A stretch of DNA of 64,000 nt from Lentzea nigeriaca (lineage in GTDB: Bacteria; Actinomycetota; Actinomycetes; Mycobacteriales; Pseudonocardiaceae). Location of the stretch: NCBI RefSeq assembly GCF_016907955.1, contig NZ_JAFBCX010000002.1, forward strand, positions 124,001 to 188,000. Direction: 5' to 3'. Below the pieces are notes generated by a model. The model did not search any database, was not told where the DNA came from, and was given only the letters and a program-made list of their open reading frames with translations. Positions 26,407-34,759 of the stretch are shown piece by piece. Positions within the stretch are counted from its first letter, which is position 1. Every line of letters begins with the position of its first letter. The position numbers and the translations under genes were made by a program.

Positions 26407-27185
26407 TGCAGCTGTCGGGCAAGAGGGTTCTGGTCACGGGAGCGTCCCAGGGGATCGGCGCGGAGGCCGCGTTCAGGTTCGCGGCCCACGGCGCACACGT
26501 CCACCTTGTGGCCCGGAGCGCCGAACTGCTCGATCTACAGGTCAAGCGGATCATCGAGTTCGGTGGCTCGGCGACCGCGCACACGGCAGATCTCGCGGAC
26601 GCCGCGCAGATCCGCGCGCTCGCCGAGGAGGTCGAAGCGCCTGATGTGCTCGTCAACAACGCGGGCGTCGGTCGCTGGCTGTTCCTCGACGACACCTCGG
26701 CAGACGAGCTGCAGACGATGACATCGGTGCCATATATGGCGGCGTTGCTGCTGACCAGGGAGTACTTGGGCGCCATGCGTTCCCGCGGCTCCGGCTGGAT
26801 CGTCAACGTGAACTCGCCGGTGTCTCGCCTGCCGATTCCCGGCTGCGTGGGCTACCAGTCGTCGCGGTGGGCGCTGCGCGGCCTGACCGCGTCGTTGCGC
26901 CTGGACCTGCGCGGAACAGGCGTCGGGATCAGCGAAGTGATCCCGGGCAAGGTGTCCAGCGAGTACTTCAACAACAACCCCGGTGCCGAGGAACGGATCC
27001 CCGTGATCGCCCGGCTGATCCCCACGGTGACGCCGGCCCAGTGCGCGAAGGCGATCGTCGACGCCGTGGAGAAGGAACGGGCGGAGCACCTGTTCCCGTG
27101 GCAGCTCAAGGCGTTCGAGCTGTCCGGCCGGCTCTTCCCCGGCCTCACCTCGTACCTGACCTGGAAGACCGGCACACACCGCTAG
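26406..27185 (+). CDS. Short-chain dehydrogenase with substituted catalytic lysine
   Basis: A 259-residue classical SDR. The cofactor loop is TGASQGIGAEAA; NNAGVG is followed by a catalytic serine in NVNSPVS. The catalytic motif reads GYQSSRWAL, so Tyr-X-X-X-Lys has become Tyr-X-X-X-Arg. The C-terminal KAIVDAVEKER and a hydrophobic tail resemble SDRs annotated as fatty-acyl or ketosteroid reductases. The ATG overlaps the MFS stop, making it the third gene of the operon. Activity may be altered by the Lys-to-Arg change. Confidence 0.88.
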   Translation: MQLSGKRVLVTGASQGIGAEAAFRFAAHGAHVHLVARSAELLDLQVKRIIEFGGSATAHTADLADAAQIRALAEEVEAPDVLVNNAGVGRWLFLDDTSADELQTMTSVPYMAALLLTREYLGAMRSRGSGWIVNVNSPVSRLPIPGCVGYQSSRWALRGLTASLRLDLRGTGVGISEVIPGKVSSEYFNNNPGAEERIPVIARLIPTVTPAQCAKAIVDAVEKERAEHLFPWQLKAFELSGRLFPGLTSYLTWKTGTHR

Positions 27186-27201
27186 CCCGCTGCTGCTTGT
27201 C

Positions 27202-27254
27202 CGCACGCGGGGCCCTTTCGTACGCCAGGAGAGTACGAAAGCTCCCCGCGTACT
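27202..27254 (-). repeat. Dispersed 53-bp intergenic element, copy B
   Basis: In reverse orientation this matches copy A at 20632: 29 nt exact, about 11 variable nt, then 13 nt exact. Like copy A it sits between convergent gene ends. Confidence 0.75.
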
Positions 27255-27391
27255 TTTCGCAATGTGAAAACGGCCCCTCGCCTGCGCGGGAGGGTGCAGA
27301 CGAGAGGCCGGGGTTGGTGACCGCGGACCGGTGCCGGTCGGGGAGGGAAGGTGCACGTCACCGGCCCGCGGGAATCTGTGGAGTTGTTGAG

Positions 27392-27449
27392 CTGACCGGG
27401 GTCCGCGATGTCGCGGTCGGGGGTTCGCCCATCGCGGACCACCGGTCAG
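27392..27449 (-). terminator. Long hairpin, likely terminator of the 28145-27508 pair
   Basis: The arms 27392-27410 (ctgaccggggtccgcgatg) and 27430-27449 (catcgcggaccaccggtcag) pair with a 2/3-nt internal bulge around a 19-nt loop. Confidence 0.6.
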
Positions 27450-27507
27450 TAGGCCGTTTGCAGACCTGGTCGTGTCGGGGGGACGCCAGGTCAGTCGCAA
27501 AGGCCCG

Positions 27508-27885
27508 TTAGTGGGCTCGAGCCACCGCGCGGCGGGTTCTGGTGACAGGAGGGGTCACCGGAGCCTCGCGCAGGTGGCGAGCCGGGCGCGGGGCGAGTCC
27601 GCCCGCGACCAGGTGTTCGTACGCGGCGCGCCACACCGAGCAGGGTGACTTCTGCTGGCGCCAACGGCCGGAGCACTCGGGGCAGTTGCCCTTCTCGTCC
27701 GGCTCGTGCGCTGCCAGCAGAGCACGCCATCCCTCGGTCAGCCGAGGGAGCTCGGATCGAGCCACCGACAGCAGGGACGGGGCGTCCGCGCGGCTCGCCA
27801 GCTCCGTGAGCAGGTCGAGTCGTTCCCACACAGCGTTGCGAAGAACCTGTCCGAGGATCGCGTCCATCGAGGAACTCACCGTCAC
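27508..27885 (-). CDS. Hypothetical protein with CPEC zinc-ribbon-like motif
   Basis: A 125-residue unrecognised protein starting at a GTG that overlaps the upstream gene by four bases. The first half is helical (MDAILGQVLRNAVWERLDLLTELASR). The centre has GNCPECSGRWRQQKSPCSVW, where three Cys and nearby polar residues suggest metal binding. A basic Arg-rich tail follows. Together with its coupled partner it faces the HTH-TPR gene across a 217-bp promoter region, suggesting a shared regulatory unit. Confidence 0.65.
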   Translation of the reverse strand: MTVSSSMDAILGQVLRNAVWERLDLLTELASRADAPSLLSVARSELPRLTEGWRALLAAHEPDEKGNCPECSGRWRQQKSPCSVWRAAYEHLVAGGLAPRPARHLREAPVTPPVTRTRRAVARAH

Positions 27886-28145
27886 CTTTCCGCCTGGTCG
27901 GCGGCTTCGCGTAGCGCAGCCCTGAGCTGTACGAGCTGGTCGTGGGACAAGACTGCCGTCTCACCGGGAGGTCCCACCAGAACCACTTGGCCCTGGACGA
28001 CCTTCACGGTGAGCTGGCGGTCCCGGTCGACCACGTCGCCGCAGCTGATCTGCCACGTCCGACGCTGCCCGGTCGTGCCGCGCCATGTGGAGTCGGTGTC
28101 ACCCGTCTCCACAATGGAGGTGGAACTCGGGGAGGAGCTGTCCAC
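27882..28145 (-). CDS. Hypothetical small protein (87 residues)
   Basis: GTG start. The N-terminus is Ser/Thr-rich; the core WRGTTGQRRTWQISCGDVVDRD, LTVKVVQGQVVLVGPPGETAVL and LRAALREAADQAE looks like a small beta barrel followed by a helix. No family was recognised. It is coupled to the 27508 gene and divergent from the HTH-TPR regulator. Confidence 0.65.
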   Translation of the reverse strand: MDSSSPSSTSIVETGDTDSTWRGTTGQRRTWQISCGDVVDRDRQLTVKVVQGQVVLVGPPGETAVLSHDQLVQLRAALREAADQAER

Positions 28146-28241
28146 TATTGGTCGTTCCTCTCCGTGCTCACTCGCTTACCGGAATCCAGATTGCGATGAT
28201 TCATGCCGGAACGGGACGTCACAGCGCTGACCGGTGGAAGT

Positions 28242-28259
28242 CTTACGGTGAGCGGTAAG
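28242..28259. promoter_or_regulatory. Candidate operator CTTAC-N8-GTAAG
   Basis: An inverted repeat in the divergent region before the HTH-TPR gene. A related half-site GCTTACC lies at 28174-28180, mirrored by GGTAAGC at 28254-28260. It is positioned for autoregulation and control of the divergent pair. Confidence 0.4.
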
Positions 28260-28362
28260 CGGTGTTCGGTGGGGCCGATCAGCCTCGCCGAAGAGGACTT
28301 CTCGGGCTCGGGGACCTGCCCCTAGTCTGCCGATGACGCCCAACGGACTGTGAGGGTGCGCG

Positions 28363-29745
28363 ATGAACACCATGGGTTCCCAGGGCTCTCCGATTCCCGC
28401 CGAGGTGTGGGACCAGCAGGAGATGCGGGACGCACTGGCCCGACGAGAGATCAGCTCGGTCTACCGGCTGCTCCGACGGCACGGCGTGTCCCAGCGCCAG
28501 ATCGCGGCGCTCACGGGCCAGTCGCAGTCCGAGGTCTCGGAGATCCTCAAGGGACGCCAGGTGATGGCATATGACGTCCTCACCAGGATCGCCGTCGGCC
28601 TGGGTGTCCCACGTGGATACATGGGTCTCGCCTATGACGAGACAACGGCAGTGAGGGTGGCCGCAACCGCGGACTCACCCCATCCTGAGGAGGACGAGTC
28701 GGTGAAGCGTCGGAAGTTCCTCGCGCACGCCGCCGCCGTGACAGTGGGCGCGGCCGTGTTCGGAGCGGACTCCGGGTCGTGGGTTTCTCACCCCACACAG
28801 ACTCCGGCTCCGGGACGCATCGGCATGACCGATGTGCGCCAGGTCGAAGCGGCGACGCGGGCTCTGCGCGCCCTCGACTACCAGTACGGCGGCGGCTCCT
28901 GCCGCGACGCCGTGGTCGCCCAGCTGTCCTGGGGCCAGCAGATGCTCGGTGCGAGCTCGACCGACGTCGTACGCCAGCGCCTCTTCGTCGCATTGGCCGA
29001 CCTGCACAACCTCGCCGGCTGGACGTCGTTCGACACGGGCTTGATGGACTCGGCCCGCAACCACTTCGGTCAGGCGCTCGACCTCGCCAAGCAGGGCGAC
29101 AACGAGGCGCTGATGGCGAACATCCTGTACCGCATGGGTCGCGTCTACCTGCACCAGAACGCCCCGGACGACGCGCTGAAGGTGTTCCAGCTGGGTCAGC
29201 TGGCCGCGCAGAACTCCGGTTCCGAACTGGCGGTGGGCATCCTGTGCGCGAACGAGGCCTGGGCCTACGCGAAGATGGGTTCCGACGAGCAGGCGCTGAA
29301 GCTGCTCGGCCGCGCGCGTGACGAGTTCTCCCGCGCGGACATCGCCGAAGCGCCCGCCTGGGCGAGGTTCTTCAACGAGATCGACCTCTCGTCCATGATC
29401 GGCACGGTGCACACCGAGCTGGCGCAGACCGTGGACACGAAGTACGCCCGAACGGCCATCCCCTACCTGTCCAAGGCGATCAGCAGCTTCGGCGATGACA
29501 TGGCCCGCAGCCGTTCGTTCAACCTCACGTCGATGTCGATCAACCACCTCATCGAGGGCGACATCGACCACGGCGCCAAGGTCGGCCGCCAGGCCGTCGA
29601 CCTGTCCGAAGGGCTCAAGTCGGTCCGCACGAAGCAGCGCATGGAGCCCTTGCGCCAGGAAGCCGAGAAGCGCCGCAACAACCCCGAGGCCCGCGAGTTG
29701 GCCGAACGCGTTGCCCGCTTCACAGGAACCGACACGGCCGCCTGA
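28363..29745 (+). CDS. XRE-type HTH regulator fused to TPR domain, with internal Tat-like segment
   Basis: A 460-residue protein. Residues about 28-88 are an XRE helix-turn-helix (VSQRQIAALTGQSQSEVSEILKGR). Residues 116-136 (KRRKFLAHAAAVTVGAAVFG) are hydrophobic and begin with a twin-Arg-like pair, resembling a Tat signal placed inside the protein. From about 150 to the end are tetratricopeptide-like helical pairs (SARNHFGQALDLAKQGDN, LYRMGRVYLHQNAPDDALKVF and others). Proteins of this build are frequent in actinomycetes and often sit beside development or secondary-metabolism genes; ligands are mostly unknown. Confidence 0.85.
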   Translation: MNTMGSQGSPIPAEVWDQQEMRDALARREISSVYRLLRRHGVSQRQIAALTGQSQSEVSEILKGRQVMAYDVLTRIAVGLGVPRGYMGLAYDETTAVRVAATADSPHPEEDESVKRRKFLAHAAAVTVGAAVFGADSGSWVSHPTQTPAPGRIGMTDVRQVEAATRALRALDYQYGGGSCRDAVVAQLSWGQQMLGASSTDVVRQRLFVALADLHNLAGWTSFDTGLMDSARNHFGQALDLAKQGDNEALMANILYRMGRVYLHQNAPDDALKVFQLGQLAAQNSGSELAVGILCANEAWAYAKMGSDEQALKLLGRARDEFSRADIAEAPAWARFFNEIDLSSMIGTVHTELAQTVDTKYARTAIPYLSKAISSFGDDMARSRSFNLTSMSINHLIEGDIDHGAKVGRQAVDLSEGLKSVRTKQRMEPLRQEAEKRRNNPEARELAERVARFTGTDTAA

Positions 29746-29897
29746 CTCCAACTCGTTTGGGTCTTTTAGCATCACTTTCGGATGGTGTGGGACACGAACC
29801 GGTAACGCCAGGGCCTTCTCCTGCGAATGCAGCATCGACGGGCGAGAAATCCACGCCTAAGGTGCGGCAGGTCGGGGCGAAGGGCGAGGTGCGGCAC

Positions 29898-30179
29898 GTG
29901 AGCCTTACTCGGAGGTGGCGTTCCAAGCGAGCGCTGCGATCCGCGCAGTTGCTCGACGAGGTCGTCGACACCCAGTTGCCGCTGCTCGCGGCGTTCGACG
30001 AGGAGCGACGGCGGCGTTCGGCCGACTACCTCGCGGAGCTCGTCGCCCTGGCGCAGGACTACCGCTACTACGCCAACGGCTGGATCGACAGCCGCGAGCT
30101 GGACCGCCGCGGCCAGCGCACGATGAACCGGCTGGCGCGCATGCGTGAGGAATCTTCGGCTCGACTGATCACCGACTAG
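29898..30179 (+). CDS. Small basic helical hypothetical protein
   Basis: GTG at 29898 with a gaggtg ribosome site gives 93 residues. It is almost entirely helical and highly charged (LTRRWRSKRALRSAQLLDEVVD, DEERRRRSADYLAELVALAQDYRYYANG). The frame remains open upstream to 29757, but that part is Pro/Ser/Gly-rich and not conserved-looking. No known family was recognised. It follows the HTH-TPR gene by about 150 bp. Confidence 0.6.
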   Translation: MSLTRRWRSKRALRSAQLLDEVVDTQLPLLAAFDEERRRRSADYLAELVALAQDYRYYANGWIDSRELDRRGQRTMNRLARMREESSARLITD

Positions 30180-30250
30180 CCCATTCGTGGGCAGCTCGTC
30201 GCGCCGATCAGACCACTCGCCGAGTCCTGCGAATGTTTCACGTTGAACAA

Positions 30251-30970
30251 TTACCAGGGGACCGGTCCGCTGAAGTCGAACAGGCCTCCGGTCGGACCGT
30301 CGTCGGGCAGGGTGGCCAGCCTGATCGCGATCCTGGCTCCCTCCGCGGGGGTGTCCCTTCCCTGGAAGCCGTTGAGATCGGTCGCCACATAACCCGGGCA
30401 CGCACCGTTGACCTTGATGTTCTCCAGCTCCTTGGCGTACTGGACGGTGATCGCGTTCAAGTATGTCTTCGACGGTGAGTAGGTCCCGCTGATCCCGCCG
30501 AGGGTGACGTCGGGGGTGCTCTGCAACGTCAGCGACGCGACGTGGCTCGACTGGTTCACGATTCGCGGCCGCGGTGAACGGCTCAGCAGCGGCAACATCG
30601 CGTTGGTGACCCGGACGACGCCGATCACGTTGGTCTCCACCACCGTCCTGATGCTCTCCGGCGTGGCCGTCGACGGCTGGTCCGGCCATCCTCCGGCGAT
30701 CGCCGCGTTGTTGACCAGCACGTCGAGCCGTCCGAACCGCTCGTCGAAGAGTCCCGCGGCTTTGGTGACGCTCTCGTCGTCGGTGACATCCAACGGCACG
30801 AAGAACGCGTCGACGCCTTCCGCGCGCAGCTTCGTCGCCGCTTCCTCGCCGCGCTGAGGGTCCCGCGCGCCGACTCCGACGCTCATCCCCAATGCGCCGA
30901 GCCCTGCGGCGATCTCGTACCCGATGCCCTTGTTCGCGCCGGTGACCAGCGCAATCGTCTGTTCGCTCAT
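30251..30970 (-). CDS. Short-chain dehydrogenase (carbonyl-reductase-like)
   Basis: A 239-residue classical SDR. TGANKGIGYEIA is the cofactor loop, followed by NNAAIAGG, a catalytic Ser in NQSSHVASL and an intact YSPSK motif (Tyr-X-X-X-Lys). VNGACPGYVATDLNG is typical of the carbonyl reductase / menthol-type group, which prefers NADPH. ATG at 30970; upstream in-frame sequence overlaps the LysR gene and is excluded. Divergent from the LysR regulator, its probable controller. Confidence 0.92.
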   Translation of the reverse strand: MSEQTIALVTGANKGIGYEIAAGLGALGMSVGVGARDPQRGEEAATKLRAEGVDAFFVPLDVTDDESVTKAAGLFDERFGRLDVLVNNAAIAGGWPDQPSTATPESIRTVVETNVIGVVRVTNAMLPLLSRSPRPRIVNQSSHVASLTLQSTPDVTLGGISGTYSPSKTYLNAITVQYAKELENIKVNGACPGYVATDLNGFQGRDTPAEGARIAIRLATLPDDGPTGGLFDFSGPVPW

Positions 30971-31026
30971 GCATCTGATCGTGGTCCAGCCCGCGTTCAA
31001 GACCAACATCACTTCGATGTGGCAGC

Positions 31027-31043
31027 GATACCCGGCCGGTATC
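31027..31043. promoter_or_regulatory. Candidate LysR site GATACC-N5-GGTATC
   Basis: A perfect 6-bp inverted repeat centred between the SDR start (30970) and the LysR start (31058). It has the spacing and T-N11-A type core expected of a LysR-family binding site. Confidence 0.5.
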
Positions 31044-31057
31044 GATAGCGTGGACGT

Positions 31058-31885
31058 GTGGAGACCCGAGAGCTTCGGTACTTCGTCGCGGTCGCGGAGG
31101 AACTGCACTTCGGCCGGGCCGCCGACCGTCTGGGCATCGCCCAGCCGCCGTTGTCGCGGACGATCGCCCAGCTCGAACATCGGCTCGGCGTCGCGTTGCT
31201 GGCCCGCACCAGCCGCAGGGTCTCGCTCACCGAGGCGGGTGCGGTGCTCCTGGCCGAGGCACGGTCGATCCTCGGTGCGGTCGCCGCGGCCGAGAGGCGC
31301 ACACGCAACGTCGACCGGCCATCGCTGGTGCTGGCCGCCAAGGCCGGTGGTTCCAGCGAACTGCTGGCGAAGCTGCTCGACGCCTACGCCGCCGAACCGG
31401 GTGCGGTCGCCGTCGACCTGCTGCTCTGCCAGGCCCACGCCGCGCAGCCACTGCTCGACGGACGAGCCGACGTGGCGATCCTGCACGAACCGTTCGACTC
31501 GACCGCGGGTCTCGACGTCGAGCCCCTGCACGCCGAGAGCCAGTTCGCGATCATGTCGAGCTCGCATCCACTGGCCGGTGCGGCTGGGCTGCGGATGGCT
31601 GATGTCATCGATCTGCCGGAGCTCGCGCGTTGGCCGGAGCCCGACGGCACCTACCTTCCCGGCCCAGGCGTGGAGGTGCACGACCTGACGCAGCTGTTCC
31701 AGATGATCGCGCTCGGCCGCGCCGTCGCGGTCATGCCGGAGGTCGTCCGTGTGGGCCTGCTCGAAGGCCTGGTCGCAGTACCGGTGGTGGACGCGCCGAA
31801 GGTGACGACGGTGATCGCGTGGCCACCGCACAGCAGGTCGCGCGCTGTTGCCGACCTGGTGCGCGTGGCGACGGGGTTCAGCTGA
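31058..31885 (+). CDS. LysR-family transcriptional regulator
   Basis: A 275-residue protein from a GTG start. The N-terminal winged HTH has LRYFVAVAEELHFGRAADRLG, QPPLSRTIAQLEHRLGVALLAR and VSLTEAG. A periplasmic-binding-like effector domain follows. It probably regulates the divergent SDR through the palindrome between them. The last eight bases overlap the 3' end of copD. Confidence 0.94.
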   Translation: METRELRYFVAVAEELHFGRAADRLGIAQPPLSRTIAQLEHRLGVALLARTSRRVSLTEAGAVLLAEARSILGAVAAAERRTRNVDRPSLVLAAKAGGSSELLAKLLDAYAAEPGAVAVDLLLCQAHAAQPLLDGRADVAILHEPFDSTAGLDVEPLHAESQFAIMSSSHPLAGAAGLRMADVIDLPELARWPEPDGTYLPGPGVEVHDLTQLFQMIALGRAVAVMPEVVRVGLLEGLVAVPVVDAPKVTTVIAWPPHSRSRAVADLVRVATGFS

Positions 31886-32897
31886 CGGGCGCGCGGCTGA
31901 GCACCACGGCGAGCCCGAACGCGACGCCCATGATGGTCACTTCCAGTACCGCCCACTGCACGATCGCCGTGACCTTGTGCTGCGAGATCTTCGGCAGCAG
32001 CCGCCACCGGATGTGCGCGCCGAGCAGCGCGATCAGCCCCGCGCACACCGCCTTGCCGATGAACAGCAGCCCGTAGCCGGTGGTGACCAGCGACTGCGGA
32101 AACGGCACGACCGGGTTGAGGATCAGCTCCAGCAGCCCGTTGAACAGGCCGGTCACCGACACCACGATCAGCGAGATGGTCGCGACCTTGGAGAACTTCG
32201 GCAGCGCGGCCGCCAGCAGCCCCTTGCGGTAGGCGACCAGCGCCATCAACGCGCCGAGCCCGCCCGTCCACGCTGCGGCGCCCAGCACGTGCAGCTCCAT
32301 GGAGACCATCGAGTAGTCGTGGTACTTCCAGTTGGAGGCGTGCCCGGTCACCGGGATGGGCAGCAGCCCGAACATCGAGATGAGAATCCGCAGCTCAGCG
32401 GGTACCGACTCACCGTTGCGCACAGCCATCACGCCGACGAACAGGTAGACGAACGCACAGGCCGCGCTGAACAGCAGGCCCTTGCCCGCGCCGACGTTCG
32501 CGATGTAGTCGATCGCGTTGCCGATGCTGACGTCGCTGCCCGGCCGCAGTTCAGCGGCCTGCAGCACGATCGCCAGCAGCGCGGTGACGACCCAGACGGC
32601 GGCGGCGACGACCGCGGCCGGCCTGGCGAGGCGCATCACGGGTTCGGTGTGCGTGGGCCGGTCGAAGCCGAGCAGCTTCGGCAGGATCGACAGCCCGACG
32701 ACGATGGTCGCCGAGACGTCCAGCAGAACTCGGGTGACCGGCAGGCCGTACCGGACCGCCGCCCCGGCGTCCACGACCCCGGCGACCACGACGGGTGGTG
32801 CCAGCACGAGGCCGAGCGCGATGCCCGCGAGTGCGCCGAGGACGAGCCCGGCGAGTACGCGGTAGTGGGAGGGGGCGGTGGTCCGGACGTCGCTCAT
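31878..32897 (-). CDS. copD: Copper resistance/uptake membrane protein CopD
   Basis: A 339-residue polytopic protein with about eight to nine membrane helices. The CopD domain in the second half has TGHASNWKYHDYSMVSMELHVLGAAAWTGGL in overlapping segments, whose His and Met residues are likely copper ligands. In established models CopD imports copper delivered by CopC. The ATG overlaps the copC stop by four bases. It is the last gene of the ycnI-copC-copD operon. Confidence 0.93.
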   Translation of the reverse strand: MSDVRTTAPSHYRVLAGLVLGALAGIALGLVLAPPVVVAGVVDAGAAVRYGLPVTRVLLDVSATIVVGLSILPKLLGFDRPTHTEPVMRLARPAAVVAAAVWVVTALLAIVLQAAELRPGSDVSIGNAIDYIANVGAGKGLLFSAACAFVYLFVGVMAVRNGESVPAELRILISMFGLLPIPVTGHASNWKYHDYSMVSMELHVLGAAAWTGGLGALMALVAYRKGLLAAALPKFSKVATISLIVVSVTGLFNGLLELILNPVVPFPQSLVTTGYGLLFIGKAVCAGLIALLGAHIRWRLLPKISQHKVTAIVQWAVLEVTIMGVAFGLAVVLSRAPVS

Positions 32898-33415
32898 GCC
32901 TTGGTGCCTCCGCCGCGCAGGGCGAAGAACACGCCGCCGCCGAGGAGCACCACGGCGCCTGCGATCCACACCCAGATGGGCAGGCCGTCGTTCGGCTTGT
33001 CCGCGGGGTTGTCGGTCGCGACCTGGCGGGGAGTGCCGGTGCCGTCCTTGGTCAGCGTGAACGTCAGCTCACCGGAGACGGGGTGGCCGTCCGCGGACAG
33101 GATGCGGTAGCCGATCTTGTACTGCCCGGCCTTGCCGAGCGCTGCGACCTGCGTGGAGACCGCGTTGTCCTTGATCGTCGGGTCGCCGGCGATCTCGTAG
33201 TGGCCACCGTTGGCGTCCACGACCGAGATCGTGTTGATGCCCTGGCCGCCCTGCACGTCCTGGTCGAACGTCAGCGTGACCGTGGACGGGCCGACCTCCA
33301 GCGAGGTCTTGTCCTTCGGGTCGCTGCTGATCAGTGCGTTGTGCGCCGCCGCGGGGGCGGCCGTGACGAGCACGGCCGCACCAGCGATCAGGCACGCGAT
33401 GAGCGCGCGCTTCAT
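32894..33415 (-). CDS. copC: Copper-binding protein CopC with C-terminal membrane anchor
   Basis: A 173-residue exported protein. The signal peptide (1-24) ends at AAA, making His the mature N-terminal residue (AHNALISSDP), which is the Cu(II)-binding arrangement of CopC. DGHPVSGELTF supplies the second conserved His. The beta-sandwich is followed by a membrane helix (about 147-167), so the protein is tethered outside. Coupled to copD and ycnI by 4-base overlaps. Confidence 0.94.
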   Translation of the reverse strand: MKRALIACLIAGAAVLVTAAPAAAHNALISSDPKDKTSLEVGPSTVTLTFDQDVQGGQGINTISVVDANGGHYEIAGDPTIKDNAVSTQVAALGKAGQYKIGYRILSADGHPVSGELTFTLTKDGTGTPRQVATDNPADKPNDGLPIWVWIAGAVVLLGGGVFFALRGGGTKA

Positions 33416-34140
33416 GCCTTGCGCCTCGAACGCAGGATGGCGCCGACACCGAAGCCCAGACCCAGCGCGCCGACGGCCAGACCGGCGCCACCGAGGTAGC
33501 GGGCGGTCTGGTCGGAACTCGTGGACGCCGATGCCTCGTGCGTCTCGGTGCCCGTGTTGGACGCGCCGTGGCCGTGGTCGTCCTGGGCGGCCTTCTTCGG
33601 GGCGAGCTTCAGCGCGGGCGCCGGGTGCTCGGGCTCCTTGCCGTCGGCGCCGGTCGACTGGCTCCAGTCGACGACCTCGCCGTTCTCGTAGGTCTGCTTG
33701 GCGGGGAGTTCGAGCTTGTCCTTGCCCTCCGGCAGGGTGCCGAGCGCGACGAAGAACTCCTGGTACTCGTTGATCCCGATCTTCACGCCGGGGTCGGCTG
33801 TCCAGGTGATCGTCCTGAACGCCTCGGTGATCTCCTTGCCGCCGACCGTCACGGGCTTGTCGAGCTTGCCCTTGACGGCCTCGGCCTTCCAGCCGGGCAG
33901 CGGCTTGGTGCGCACCGAGGTGAGCGGCGTGTCCTGCGGCAGGGTGACCTCGAGCTTGATCGTGCCCGCGTTGTCCCGCTCGTTGGGGACGCGGAACGCG
34001 AACGTCGCACGGCCGCCCTGGGTGAACTCGGACGGCTGAGCGCTGACGTGCGCGGATGCGATGGTCGGCGTGCCGAGGACCGCGAGTCCGGCCACACCGA
34101 GGACGGCGAGCGCGCGCACGCCAAATCGATTTGTCGACAT
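33412..34140 (-). CDS. ycnI: YcnI-family copper-associated protein (DUF1775)
   Basis: ATG at 34140 gives 242 residues; an upstream ATG at 34164 is less likely. The signal peptide ends at SAHVSAQPSE, leaving the conserved His as mature residue 1, used for Cu(II) binding in this family. The DUF1775 domain (about 32-170) has FRVPNERDNAGT and PGWKAEA. A His-containing linker (DDHGHG) and a C-terminal membrane helix with basic tail follow. It heads the copper operon and likely works as an extracellular copper chaperone. Confidence 0.92.
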   Translation of the reverse strand: MSTNRFGVRALAVLGVAGLAVLGTPTIASAHVSAQPSEFTQGGRATFAFRVPNERDNAGTIKLEVTLPQDTPLTSVRTKPLPGWKAEAVKGKLDKPVTVGGKEITEAFRTITWTADPGVKIGINEYQEFFVALGTLPEGKDKLELPAKQTYENGEVVDWSQSTGADGKEPEHPAPALKLAPKKAAQDDHGHGASNTGTETHEASASTSSDQTARYLGGAGLAVGALGLGFGVGAILRSRRKA

Positions 34141-34185
34141 GAAGTTGTGGCTCCTGATTGCCAAAGGGATTGGGGGATTGGGTGA

Positions 34186-34701
34186 TCAGGAGTTGGGTGG
34201 TGGGCCGCGCCGCCCGTGTGCACGCGGGTACAGCGCCACGTACTGCTGCTGCGTGTACGGCGTGCTGGTGAACGTCCGCACCGGCGTGGTGACCGGCAGC
34301 GGCGTGAGCCTGCGAGGGATCAGGCGGGTGACCGCGGCGAACAGCCTGAACAGGGCGTTCTCCGCGTGGAACAGCAGCAGGCCGGTCAGCGTCGCGGCGA
34401 CGAGGTGCGCCACGAACATCCGGCCGCTGAGCGTGTTCGTGTGCTCGTGGTTGACCCAGGTCAGCAGCAGGTGTTGCGCGAGCTGGGCCGTCGCGAGCCC
34501 GGCGATGACCGAGAGCCGCCCGGTGCGCTTGTCGGCGAGGCTGCCCGCGGCGAACGCGATCAGCACGACGAGCGGTACCGCGTGGATGAACTCGGCCAGC
34601 TCTCCGCCGCCCAGTCCGTGCGCGGCGATCGTGAGCGCGGATGAGGTCAGCGCAAGCGCGGCACCCCGCAGGGTGCGCAACTCACTCGACCGTGTGCTCA
34701 C
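34186..34701 (-). CDS. Polytopic membrane protein next to copper operon
   Basis: A 171-residue protein with about four membrane helices between residues 10 and 125, containing several histidines (AAHGLGG, FIHAV, AQHLLL, WVNHEHTN, VAHLV, FHAEN). The C-terminus is Pro/Arg-rich and polar. No named family was recognised. It is 45 nt upstream of ycnI on the same strand, so it may belong to the copper operon. The His-rich loops are compatible with metal binding, which is inference. Confidence 0.75.
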   Translation of the reverse strand: MSTRSSELRTLRGAALALTSSALTIAAHGLGGGELAEFIHAVPLVVLIAFAAGSLADKRTGRLSVIAGLATAQLAQHLLLTWVNHEHTNTLSGRMFVAHLVAATLTGLLLFHAENALFRLFAAVTRLIPRRLTPLPVTTPVRTFTSTPYTQQQYVALYPRAHGRRGPPPNS

Positions 34702-34759
34702 GCAGCTGAGGGTAATCGGACGAGTTTGTCGCGGTCTATGAGCGGGTAGCTAGGTGCGC

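Larger units (their letters stand above)
27186..27507. other. Intergenic region with repeat element and long hairpin
   Basis: A 322-bp gap between the SDR stop and the stop of the minus-strand gene at 27508. It holds dispersed element copy B (27202-27254) and an imperfect 19-20-bp stem at 27392-27449. No gene was supported. Confidence 0.6.
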
